From Actinomyces culturomici (GTDB lineage: Bacteria > Actinomycetota > Actinomycetes > Actinomycetales > Actinomycetaceae): a stretch of DNA of 64,000 bases. The DNA lies in assembly GCF_900499005.1 (NCBI RefSeq), contig NZ_LS991316.1:1016496-1080495 (forward strand), written 5' to 3'. The notes under the pieces are model-generated. The model worked only from the letters and a program-made list of their open reading frames with translations, was not told the origin of the DNA and ran no database searches. Both the position numbers and the translations under genes were made by a program. Positions 17,403 to 24,457 of this stretch are shown piece after piece (position 1 is the stretch's first letter; each line of letters begins with the position of its first letter).

Positions 17403-18650
17403 TCAGAACGACCGGTCGGTCGCCTCGGGGTAGTAGCGGGCGAACTTGCGGTGGTGATTGAGCTTCTGGAGGCGCACCGTGATGTTGCGCTTGAGGGACT
17501 TCTCCGCGGGGTTGAGGAGCGGGTCGAAGCGCTTGCCGGCGCGGATCAGTTCGACCACGTGCGCCTTGAGATCGGCGTCGCGGACGTACTTGAGGAGCAG
17601 CGAGTCGGGGACCATCGAGTAGAGGACCTCGTCGCGCATTCTCGACTGCTCGACGGCGCGGCCCTCGACGAGGTCGGGGACCATAACGGACATCGGGTTC
17701 GCGCCGGCCGCCGTCATGTACCAGTTGTTCCGGCCGATTCGCGGATTGACCTCGAAGAAGACGGCGCGCGAGTCGCGAGGATCGATCTTCACGTCGAAGT
17801 TCGCGAATCCGCGGTAGCCCGCGGTCCTCAGGAGGCGCTCGGCCTTCTCCCACAGCTCGGGGAACTCCTCGGTGATCATCGCGACGGGATTGCCGATCAT
17901 CGTCGGCGCATGGTCCTCGAGGAGGACGCGCGCCGAGCCGATGAGGGTGACCTCACCGCGAGAGTCGACGTAGGCGGTGATCGAGCGCATCGCGGTGTTG
18001 TCCCCGGGGATGAGCTCCTGGACGAGGAACACGTCGCGGAAGCCCGCCTCGCCGAGCGTCGTCCACAGCTCGGCGAGCTCGGCCGCCGATTCCATGAACC
18101 AGATCTTCCGCTTGCCCTCGAAATGGACGAGGTCGTAGGCGTCGCCGCGCGAGGCCTTGGCGACGACCGGGAAGTCGAAGGGGATCTCGGGCGCGCGCCA
18201 GGAGTCGGAGTAGTCGGCGAAGTCGACCTCCACGCCGCGGGGGGTATCGATCCCCTCGGCCGCGCAGGCCCTCGCGAAGGCCGCCTTGTCGGTGAGGCAC
18301 TCGATGACGTTGAGCGAGGGGAAGGGCAGCGCGTAGGAGGCGCCGAGGACCTCGCGGTTGCGGGCGACGAAGGCGGAGTGGACGTCGTGGTTCGCCATGA
18401 GGACGAGGTCGGCGTCCGGGTGGGCGGCCGCGATCCCGAGGAGTTCGGCGACGAGGGCGTCGTCGGAGATGCCGGCGGGGATCGTGTGGACGTCGAAGAA
18501 GTTGGAGCCCGTGATCGCGACGGTCGGCTCGTTGGCGACGCAGAGGCAGCGGCACGCGAAGGCCTCGTTGAAGGAGCGGCCGATCCCGTAGACGCCGAAA
18601 TCCCCGCCGAGGATGACGGGGAGGAGCGACGTCGTGCCGTGAGCGCGCAT
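17403..18650 (-). CDS. ATP-grasp carboxylate-amine ligase, candidate cross-bridge D-amino acid ligase
   Basis: A 415-residue ATP-grasp protein. The N-terminal pre-ATP-grasp part has VILGGDFGVYGIGRSF; the ATP site includes FPVVAKASRGDAY and VQELIPGDN, and metal-binding residues sit in FFEVNPRIGRNN. Family members couple a carboxylate to an amine with ATP; the D-aspartate ligase that adds D-Asp to the lysine of the peptidoglycan stem belongs to this group. Its place between two FemABX genes supports a cell-wall cross-bridge role, which is inference. The ATG at 18650 has AGGTGG upstream. A TACACT -10 box and an inverted repeat lie just before it. Confidence 0.8.
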   Translation of the reverse strand: MRAHGTTSLLPVILGGDFGVYGIGRSFNEAFACRCLCVANEPTVAITGSNFFDVHTIPAGISDDALVAELLGIAAAHPDADLVLMANHDVHSAFVARNREVLGASYALPFPSLNVIECLTDKAAFARACAAEGIDTPRGVEVDFADYSDSWRAPEIPFDFPVVAKASRGDAYDLVHFEGKRKIWFMESAAELAELWTTLGEAGFRDVFLVQELIPGDNTAMRSITAYVDSRGEVTLIGSARVLLEDHAPTMIGNPVAMITEEFPELWEKAERLLRTAGYRGFANFDVKIDPRDSRAVFFEVNPRIGRNNWYMTAAGANPMSVMVPDLVEGRAVEQSRMRDEVLYSMVPDSLLLKYVRDADLKAHVVELIRAGKRFDPLLNPAEKSLKRNITVRLQKLNHHRKFARYYPEATDRSF

Positions 18651-18674
18651 GTGGACCACCTTTACTGACGAAGT

Positions 18675-18695
18675 GCGAGTGTAGGGAGCACTCGC
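18675..18695. promoter_or_regulatory. Inverted repeat over the ATP-grasp -10 box
   Basis: GCGAGTG (18675-18681) and CACTCGC (18689-18695) are perfect arms 7 bases apart and overlap a minus-strand TACACT -10 box (18678-18683) for the ATP-grasp/FemABX pair. It could be a repressor site; a simple hairpin near the 5' end of the RNA is the other reading. Confidence 0.35.
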
Positions 18696-18777
18696 TCCCA
18701 AGGATATGGGGGGATGCCCTGATCGCTCCCCCATCGACCTGCGGCGATTCGCCCGGCGGGCGCCGCGGATACGACGA

Positions 18778-18804
18778 AGTCCCGGATCCAGCGGATCCGG
18801 GACT
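18778..18804 (-). terminator. Terminator of the tRNA array
   Basis: A perfect 12-base-pair hairpin (AGTCCCGGATCC, loop AGC, GGATCCGGGACT) lies 5 bases past the 3' end of the last tRNA on the minus strand. There is only a short T-poor tail, as is common for GC-rich actinobacteria. Confidence 0.75.
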
Positions 18805-18809
18805 CTCAG

Positions 18810-18881
18810 TGGGCGATACTGGGATCGAACCAGTGACCTCTTCCGTGTGAAGGAAGCGCGCTACCCCTGCGCCAATCGCCC
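18810..18881 (-). tRNA. tRNA-Val (anticodon CAC)
   Basis: A 72-base cloverleaf with acceptor GGGCGAT/ATCGCCC, anticodon loop TTCACAC (CAC, reads GUG) and T-loop TTCGATC. CCA is not encoded. It is last in the five-tRNA array and starts one base after tRNA-Cys. Confidence 0.95.
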
Positions 18882-18882
18882 G

Positions 18883-18953
18883 AGGTGGGTACGGGATTCG
18901 AACCCGTGTGTACGGCTTTGCAGGCCGCTGCCTCGCCTCTCGGCCAACCCACC
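18883..18953 (-). tRNA. tRNA-Cys (anticodon GCA)
   Basis: A 71-base cloverleaf with acceptor GGTGGGT/ACCCACC, anticodon loop CTGCAAA (GCA) and T-loop TTCGAAT. CCA is not encoded. A GC-rich hairpin fills the 39-base spacer before it (18957-18989). Confidence 0.95.
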
Positions 18954-18992
18954 GCGCAACCCTCCGGAAGCGCTGGGCGTCCGGGGTTGACG

Positions 18993-19065
18993 AGCGGATG
19001 ACGGGACTCGAACCCGCGACCCTCACCTTGGCAAGGTGATGCTCTACCAACTGAGCCACATCCGC
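18993..19065 (-). tRNA. tRNA-Gly (anticodon GCC), copy 2
   Basis: A 73-base cloverleaf with acceptor GCGGATG/CATCCGC, anticodon loop TTGCCAA (GCC) and an intact G18G19 in the D-loop. It is identical to the copy at 19201-19273. The canonical D- and T-loops argue for normal use in translation; nothing marks it as a special tRNA for FemABX. Confidence 0.95.
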
Positions 19066-19069
19066 GAAT

Positions 19070-19120
19070 GACCGCCGTGCGGTCTGGGGTTCACACCCCG
19101 TCGAGTCCGAATGAATCGGA
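19070..19120. other. Three consecutive hairpins between tRNA genes
   Basis: The 62-base spacer between tRNA-Val(GAC) and tRNA-Gly copy 2 holds three perfect hairpins: GACCGC/GCGGTC (19070-19084), GGGGT/ACCCC (19086-19099) and TCCGA/TCGGA (19106-19120). On the transcribed minus strand the middle one closes on GTGA, a GNRA-type tetraloop. They may guide processing of the precursor or end transcription in part. Confidence 0.5.
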
Positions 19121-19127
19121 ACGACCG

Positions 19128-19199
19128 TGGGCGATACTGGGATCGAACCAGTGACCTCTTCCGTGTCAGGGAAGCGCGCTCCCGCTGCGCCAATCGCCC
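19128..19199 (-). tRNA. tRNA-Val (anticodon GAC)
   Basis: A 72-base cloverleaf almost identical to tRNA-Val(CAC) but with anticodon loop CTGACAC (GAC, reads GUC/GUU). It lies one base after tRNA-Gly copy 1. CCA is not encoded. Confidence 0.95.
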
Positions 19200-19200
19200 G

Positions 19201-19273
19201 AGCGGATGACGGGACTCGAACCCGCGACCCTCACCTTGGCAAGGTGATGCTCTACCAACTGAGCCACATCCGC
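19201..19273 (-). tRNA. tRNA-Gly (anticodon GCC), copy 1
   Basis: First gene of the array, 73 bases, identical to copy 2 at 18993-19065. The repeated Gly and Val genes suggest that a Val/Gly unit was duplicated within the array. Confidence 0.95.
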
Positions 19274-19313
19274 GTTTCTCGCGACCCCGAGGGGCTCGCT
19301 TCGAACGGGTAAT

Positions 19314-19319
19314 ACCCTA
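19314..19319 (-). promoter_or_regulatory. Promoter of the tRNA array
   Basis: TAGGGT on the minus strand, with TTCGCA 18 bases upstream as a possible -35, would start transcription about 35 bases before the first tRNA-Gly. The gap 19274-19417 holds nothing else that I can identify. Confidence 0.45.
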
Positions 19320-19417
19320 ACAGGACGCCCGGCGAAATGCGAAATCGGGAGGGCGTTGCGCGCATCACAAGCGTGTCATTCGGCCTGATCTCGCGGGAAA
19401 GTCCCCGTTCGACGGGC

Positions 19418-20461
19418 CTAGTGCCGGATCGAGTGGAGGATCCGGCGGGCCCGTTGGACCCCGAAGTACACCCAGGGGCGCAGGACGATCTCACGAGCCG
19501 GCGCGACCGCGACGACCTCTTTGGAGAACTTCGTCTTGAACTCGTTGAGCCCGCCCAGGCTCGGCGCGATGTCCGATCCGATTCCCATGAGGTCGAAGGC
19601 GACCACTCCCCTGCGCGCGAGGTCGAGGCACTCGAAGAGGACGAGGCGGTCGGTGACGCGCAAGCGCATCACCTCCGACTTCGACGCGGCGCAGTAGCGC
19701 CACGCCCGCCTGCCCGACAGACAGACGATCGACCAGCAGACGACCTCCCCGTCGATCCGGCCGGCGAACAGCCTCGCGCGCTCGGGGCCGAGATCGGAGA
19801 GCATCCGCTGGTAGAACTCCGCGGGCCAGGGGACGAAGCCGTCGCGCTCGGCGGTCTGCCGCATCACCGCGTGGTAGGGCTCGAAGTCGGCCGTCGCGGC
19901 CTCCGTCTCATCGGCACACTCGAGTCCGGACTCGCGGACGGACTTGCGGACGTCGCGCCGTCCGCGCGGCTTGAAGCGCGCGAGGATCTCCTCGGTCGCC
20001 GCGTCGTCGTCGAGGTCGGGGCTCGAGATCGAGGTGTCGATGACGACCGTCGAGTCGTAGGTGATGAGGGAGCCGGGGAGCATCGCCCCCTCGGGCGCGC
20101 TCGCGAGGTCGAGGCGCAGGTGGGTGGCGCCGGCGTCGATCGCCTTCATGTTCGTCACGAGGGCGGTGACGAGCGCCGACTCGTCGTCGGGGGCCGGGAC
20201 GGAGAACCAGACGGGACCGTGGCGCAGCCAGACGAAGCGCGTCCCGTGATCGTTGACGCGAGTCGCGAGGAACGACGCGCGATCGACGCCGGAGTCGTCG
20301 GAGACGAGGAAGTAGCCGAGCGACGTCCGATCGGAGTCGGATTCGTCGAAGGAGGCCCATTGGGGGGTCTGCTCGATCGGGGAGTCCACGCCGGCCGCGG
20401 CGAGAGCCGCCGCAACCTCGTCCGCATCGCTCCGGCGCAGAGTCCATGAAGAGTCGGTCAT
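19418..20461 (-). CDS. FemABX peptidyltransferase 2
   Basis: A 347-residue FemABX-family protein. It shares with the first copy the opening PIEQTPQWASF, the WLRHGPVWFSVP segment, a basic helical region (RGRRDVRKSVRESG) and the C-terminal NEFKTKFSKEV segment. The two are homologous but far apart in sequence, so they may add different residues or act at different positions of the bridge. The ATG at 20461 has GGAAGG 6 bases upstream; the ATG at 20467 is too close to it. It is separated from the ATP-grasp gene by the tRNA array, on the same strand. Confidence 0.86.
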   Translation of the reverse strand: MTDSSWTLRRSDADEVAAALAAAGVDSPIEQTPQWASFDESDSDRTSLGYFLVSDDSGVDRASFLATRVNDHGTRFVWLRHGPVWFSVPAPDDESALVTALVTNMKAIDAGATHLRLDLASAPEGAMLPGSLITYDSTVVIDTSISSPDLDDDAATEEILARFKPRGRRDVRKSVRESGLECADETEAATADFEPYHAVMRQTAERDGFVPWPAEFYQRMLSDLGPERARLFAGRIDGEVVCWSIVCLSGRRAWRYCAASKSEVMRLRVTDRLVLFECLDLARRGVVAFDLMGIGSDIAPSLGGLNEFKTKFSKEVVAVAPAREIVLRPWVYFGVQRARRILHSIRH

Positions 20462-20603
20462 CGTCATCCTTCCGATGGGCGAGCGTTCACCCGTATGAGG
20501 CGACGCTACGAGCATGCGCGGGCGCGGGCAATGCGAGACGCCGAATCACGCGCCATCTCACACCGCGGCGGCGCGCCGGGCGGGCGGCGCCGCGATCGGC
20601 CCC

Positions 20604-20609
20604 TAGCCT
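20604..20609 (+). promoter_or_regulatory. -10 box TAGCCT of the DUF3000 gene
   Basis: TAGCCT ends 6 bases before the GTG at 20616, and no ribosome site is present. This fits a leaderless transcript for the DUF3000-ribonuclease D pair. Confidence 0.45.
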
Positions 20610-20615
20610 GGAGCG

Positions 20616-21167
20616 GTGGACGAGCGCGCACTTCCCGAGGACTTCATCGAGGCACTCCTCAGCCTCCGGAACGCCCCGCGCAATCCCCGGATCGAGCTCG
20701 AGGAGGTGCCGCCGCCCCGTCGGCTCGCGCCCTTCACCGCCGCCCTCGCGATGCGGACGCTCGACGAGGAGTTCTCCGAGCCCCTCGCGACCGGGAGATT
20801 CGTCGTCCTCCACGACCCCGACGGCCAGCACGGGTGGAACGGGACGTTCCGCATCGTCGCGCAGCTGCGCAGCCACATCGATCCCGAGATGGGGAACGAC
20901 CCGCTCCTCGCCGAGGCGCTGTGGGCGTGGGCGGACGAGTGCCTCGTCGACGCCGGCGCCGCCTTCCACGACCTCACGGGCACGGTGACCCGGGAGACGT
21001 CGGAGGCCTTCGGCGGGCTCGTTCTGCGCGGCTCGACGCTCAACGTCGAGATGCGCGCGTCGTGGACCCCGGACTCGCCCTCGATCGGCGAGCACCTCGT
21101 CGGATGGTCCGACCTCGTGCTGAGGACGTGCGGAGTGGCGTCGCAGCGTTTCCTCGAAGGAGTGTGA
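20616..21167 (+). CDS. DUF3000 family protein
   Basis: A 183-residue protein of the actinobacterial DUF3000 family (mycobacterial Rv2680 position). No signal peptide or membrane segment is seen. It contains an acidic C-terminal half with the WTPDSP and GWSDLVLR segments. Its function is not known. The order DUF3000-ribonuclease D-dxs is kept in many actinobacteria, with dxs convergent as here. The next gene begins 3 bases after the stop. Confidence 0.85.
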   Translation: MDERALPEDFIEALLSLRNAPRNPRIELEEVPPPRRLAPFTAALAMRTLDEEFSEPLATGRFVVLHDPDGQHGWNGTFRIVAQLRSHIDPEMGNDPLLAEALWAWADECLVDAGAAFHDLTGTVTRETSEAFGGLVLRGSTLNVEMRASWTPDSPSIGEHLVGWSDLVLRTCGVASQRFLEGV

Positions 21168-21170
21168 GGC

Positions 21171-22415
21171 GTGCGCATCGCCAACGCCGACGGCCTGCCC
21201 GTCGGAGACACGGAGAACCCCGAGCTCGTCGCCTCGCCGCGCGACGGCATCCCCGAGATCATCGAGACCGCGGACGCCCTCGAGCGCGCCGCGGCGTCCC
21301 TCGAGAGGGGGACGCGCCCCGTCGCCCTCGACGTCGAGCGCGCCCAGGGCTTCCGCTACGGCAACGACCCCTACCTCGTGCAGATCCGACGGGAGGACGT
21401 CGGCACCTTCCTCATCGACACCGCGGCCCTCCCCGACCTCTCGGTCCTTCAGAAGGGGCTCGACGAGGTGTGGCTCCTCCACGACGCCGCCCAGGACCTT
21501 CCGAACCTCCGGTGGACGGGCCTGACGTGTCCCGCGCTCTTCGACACGGAGCTCGCCGCGCGCCTCGTCGGTCTCGAGCGCTTCGGTCTCGCCGCCGTCG
21601 CCGAGCAGGTGCTCGGCCTCGGCCTCGTCAAGGACCACCAGGCCTCCGACTGGTCGATCCGCCCGTTGCCGAAGGACTGGCTCCGCTACGCTGCCCTCGA
21701 CGTCGAGCTCCTCACCGAGCTCTACCGCCGCCTCGGACAGCGCCTCCACGACCTCGGCCGCTGGGAGTGGGCCGTCGAGGAGAACGCGCACCTCGCCGCC
21801 AAGCCCGCGCCCGAGCCGAAGGCCGACCGCTGGCGCTCCCTGCCGGGCGCCGGAAAGATCCGCTCGCGCCGCGGCCTCGCGGTCCTCGAGGGGCTGTGGG
21901 AGGCGCGCGAGCGCATCGCGGCGGACCTCGATCTGGCACCGGGGCGCCTCGTCCGCAACGCCGCGCTCGTCAAGGCCGCGCAGACCCCGCCGCGCAACCG
22001 ACGCGCCCTCCAGTCGATCTCCGAGTTCCGCTCCCCCGTCGCCCGCCGCTACGCCGACGACTGGCTGCGGTCGATCACCCGGGCGATGGTCGCCGACGAG
22101 GCGGAGCTCCCGCCGCTGCGCGCCCCGCGGCTCCCCGGCGCGATCCCCGAAGCGCGCTCGTGGGCGCGGATCGACGAGGACGCGGCGGCGCGCCTCGCGG
22201 CGGTGAGGGGGGCGATGACCCGCTTGTCCGACGAGCTCGGCATCGCGCCCGAGGTGATCCTCGAGCCGCGCGTCCAGCGCTACGTCGCGTGGGCGCCCCT
22301 CGACCCGAAGCGCCCGAGCGGCGACGAGGTCGAGGAGCGCATGTACGACCAGGGCGCGCGCGATTGGCAGATGGATCTCGTTCTCGATCCGATCTGCGAC
22401 GCGCTCGGGGTCTGA
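21171..22415 (+). CDS. rnd: Ribonuclease D-like 3'-5' exonuclease with HRDC domain
   Basis: A 414-residue protein. The DEDD exonuclease domain (about 35-210) has ALDVERAQGF with the first acidic pair, LLHDAAQDLPNL (Exo II) and YAALDVELLTELYRRL (Exo III). An HRDC helical domain follows (about 220-310). RNase D trims the 3' ends of tRNA and other stable RNAs. The GTG at 21171 has GAAGGAG upstream. It ends 31 bases from the convergent dxs stop. Confidence 0.88.
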   Translation: MRIANADGLPVGDTENPELVASPRDGIPEIIETADALERAAASLERGTRPVALDVERAQGFRYGNDPYLVQIRREDVGTFLIDTAALPDLSVLQKGLDEVWLLHDAAQDLPNLRWTGLTCPALFDTELAARLVGLERFGLAAVAEQVLGLGLVKDHQASDWSIRPLPKDWLRYAALDVELLTELYRRLGQRLHDLGRWEWAVEENAHLAAKPAPEPKADRWRSLPGAGKIRSRRGLAVLEGLWEARERIAADLDLAPGRLVRNAALVKAAQTPPRNRRALQSISEFRSPVARRYADDWLRSITRAMVADEAELPPLRAPRLPGAIPEARSWARIDEDAAARLAAVRGAMTRLSDELGIAPEVILEPRVQRYVAWAPLDPKRPSGDEVEERMYDQGARDWQMDLVLDPICDALGV

Positions 22416-22446
22416 GGCTCCCCCCGTTCCGTCGTCGGCCCGCGCC

Positions 22447-24330
22447 CTAGAGCCGCTCGACGCGCGCGCGGATCCGCTCGGCGATCGAAGCCGCGTCGAG
22501 CCCGAGCTCGGCGAGGATCTCCGGGCGCTCCCCGTGGTCGAGGAATCGCTTGGGCACGCCGAGGGCGAGGAGCGGAATCGCGGTGTCCGAGAGCGCCTCG
22601 CGCAGCGCCCACCCGAATCCGCCGTCGACGATCCCGTCCTCGGCGGTGACAACGAGGCGGGCGGAGGCGGCGAGGTCGACGAGGCCCTCCTTGACGGGAA
22701 GGAGGCGCACGGGGTCGACGACCCGGACGCGCAGGTCGGGCGCGAGCGCGGAAGCCGCCTCGAGGCACTGGGGGACGAGGGATCCGGCCGCGACGAGGAG
22801 GACGTCGACCCCGTCCTCGTCGGGTTCGGCGAGGACGTCGACGTCGGCCTCGACGCGCAGCGCCGGCATCGGCGCGGGCATCGACCCCTTCCGATAGCGG
22901 ACGACGGTCGGTCGGTCGTCGATCGCGACGGCGCGGCGGAGGGATGCGCGCAGGGTCTCCTCGTCGCGCGGGGCGGAAAGGTCGAGGTCGGGGACGATCT
23001 GGCACATCGCGATGTCCCACATCCCGTTGTGCGAGGGGCCGTCGACGCCGGTGATGCCCGCGCGGTCGAGGACGATCGTCACGCCCGCGCGGTGGAGGGC
23101 GACGTCCATGAGGAGCTGGTCGAAGGCGCGGTTGAGGAAGGTCGCGTAGAGCGCGACGACCGGGTGGGCGCCCTCGTAGGCCATGCCGGCGGCGCTCGCG
23201 AGGGCCTCCTGCTCGGCGATGCCGACGTCGACGACGCGGTCGGGGAACTCCTTCTTCATGGGGGCGAGTCCGACGGGCGCCATCATCGCGGCCGTGACTC
23301 CGATGATCCGCTCGTCGGCGCGGGCGAGGCGGACGATCTCATCGGCGAAGACGCTCGTCCAGCCGAAGCGCGCCGGGGCGACGGGCAGACCGGTCTCGGG
23401 GTGGATGGGGCCGACGGCGTGGAAGCGGTCGGCGATGTCCTCCTCGGCGGGCGTGTAGCCCCTCCCCTTCTCGGTGATCGCGTGGACGAGGACCGGCTGA
23501 TGGAGGGTCTTCGCGAGGGCGAGGACGTTCTCGACCGCGACGAGGTCGTGGCCGTCGGCGGGGCCGAGGTACTTGAGACCGAGGTCCTCGAACATCACCT
23601 GCGGGACGAGCGCGTCCTTGAGGCCGGCCTTGAGGCCGTGGAGCGCGTCGAAGGCCGCTCTGCCCGGCTCCCCCATCGCGAGGAGGCGACGCTTGCCCCA
23701 TGCGAGGGCCCTCTCGTAGCCCTCGGAGGTGCGCAGGGCGTCGAGATGGTGGGCGAGGCCGCCGATCGTCGGCGCGTAGGAGCGCCCGTTGTCGTTGACG
23801 ACGACGAGCACGCGGCGGTCCTTCGAGGCGGCGACCCTGTTGAGGGCCTCCCACGCCATGCCGCCGGTGAGGGCGCCGTCGCCGATCACCGCGATCGTCC
23901 AGGAGTCGTCGCCCCTGCGGCGCTTCTCGCGGGAGATGCCGTCGGCCCACGCGATCGACGAGGACGCGTGGGAGGACTCGACGACGTCGTGAACCGACTC
24001 GGCGCGCGACGGGTAGCCGGACAGGCCCCCGGCCTGGCGGAGCTTCGAGAAGTCCTGGCGGCCGGTGAGGAGCTTGTGGACGTAGGACTGGTGGCCCGTG
24101 TCGAAGAGGAGCGTGTCGGTGGGAGAGTCGAAGACGCGGTGGAGGGCGATCGTCAGCTCGACGACGCCGAGGTTCGGGCCGAGGTGCCCGCCCGTCTTCG
24201 AGACCTCTGAGATGAGGAACTCGCGGATCTCGCGCGACAGGTCGACGAGTTCCGAGGGCGTGAGCGCGCGAAGATCCGACGGGGAATCGATCCTCGGGAG
24301 GAGGCGTGAGCCCGCATCAGATGACTGCAT
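22447..24330 (-). CDS. dxs: 1-deoxy-D-xylulose-5-phosphate synthase
   Basis: A 627-residue thiamine-diphosphate enzyme that joins pyruvate and glyceraldehyde-3-phosphate in the first step of the methylerythritol-phosphate isoprenoid pathway. It has HQSYVHKLLTGR, the GDGALTGGMAWEALN ThDP motif, DGPSHNGMWD and a C-terminal transketolase domain. The ATG at 24330 sits 7 bases after a TAGAAT -10 box with no ribosome site, which supports this start and a leaderless mRNA. ispG and dxr of the same pathway are at 54-59 kb. Confidence 0.95.
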   Translation of the reverse strand: MQSSDAGSRLLPRIDSPSDLRALTPSELVDLSREIREFLISEVSKTGGHLGPNLGVVELTIALHRVFDSPTDTLLFDTGHQSYVHKLLTGRQDFSKLRQAGGLSGYPSRAESVHDVVESSHASSSIAWADGISREKRRRGDDSWTIAVIGDGALTGGMAWEALNRVAASKDRRVLVVVNDNGRSYAPTIGGLAHHLDALRTSEGYERALAWGKRRLLAMGEPGRAAFDALHGLKAGLKDALVPQVMFEDLGLKYLGPADGHDLVAVENVLALAKTLHQPVLVHAITEKGRGYTPAEEDIADRFHAVGPIHPETGLPVAPARFGWTSVFADEIVRLARADERIIGVTAAMMAPVGLAPMKKEFPDRVVDVGIAEQEALASAAGMAYEGAHPVVALYATFLNRAFDQLLMDVALHRAGVTIVLDRAGITGVDGPSHNGMWDIAMCQIVPDLDLSAPRDEETLRASLRRAVAIDDRPTVVRYRKGSMPAPMPALRVEADVDVLAEPDEDGVDVLLVAAGSLVPQCLEAASALAPDLRVRVVDPVRLLPVKEGLVDLAASARLVVTAEDGIVDGGFGWALREALSDTAIPLLALGVPKRFLDHGERPEILAELGLDAASIAERIRARVERL

Positions 24331-24337
24331 GCGTCGG

Positions 24338-24343
24338 ATTCTA
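24338..24343 (-). promoter_or_regulatory. -10 box TAGAAT of dxs
   Basis: TAGAAT on the minus strand is a good -10 box, 7 bases before the dxs ATG, which fits a leaderless transcript. Confidence 0.5.
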
Positions 24344-24402
24344 ATGTGCCGGGCACCGCCGCGCGGAACACGGCCCCCGCACGGAGCGCCGGGTCCGCGG
24401 AC

Positions 24403-24431
24403 TAGGATGTGGATCACGGTCGACCGACCGT
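24403..24431 (+). promoter_or_regulatory. -10 box and operator-like palindrome before the S9 peptidase gene
   Basis: TAGGAT (24403-24408) is a -10 box whose start point would fall near 24415. Immediately after lies the inverted repeat ACGGTC-GACC-GACCGT (24416-24431), which also contains the palindrome CGGTCGACCG. The placement at the first transcribed bases suits a repressor site. A ribosome site GAGGAGGAAG follows before the ATG at 24458. Confidence 0.45.
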
Positions 24432-24457
24432 TCGAATCGTCCTTCCGAGGAGGAAGC

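Noticed and set aside
18993-19273. tRNA-Gly genes as non-proteinogenic tRNAs for FemABX, as in Staphylococcus
   Set aside because: Both copies keep G18G19, a normal GCC anticodon and canonical loops, so they look like ordinary translation tRNAs.
18810-19273. TCGAAC/GTTCGA half sites in the tRNA array as LexA boxes
   Set aside because: They are the conserved T-loops of tRNA genes.
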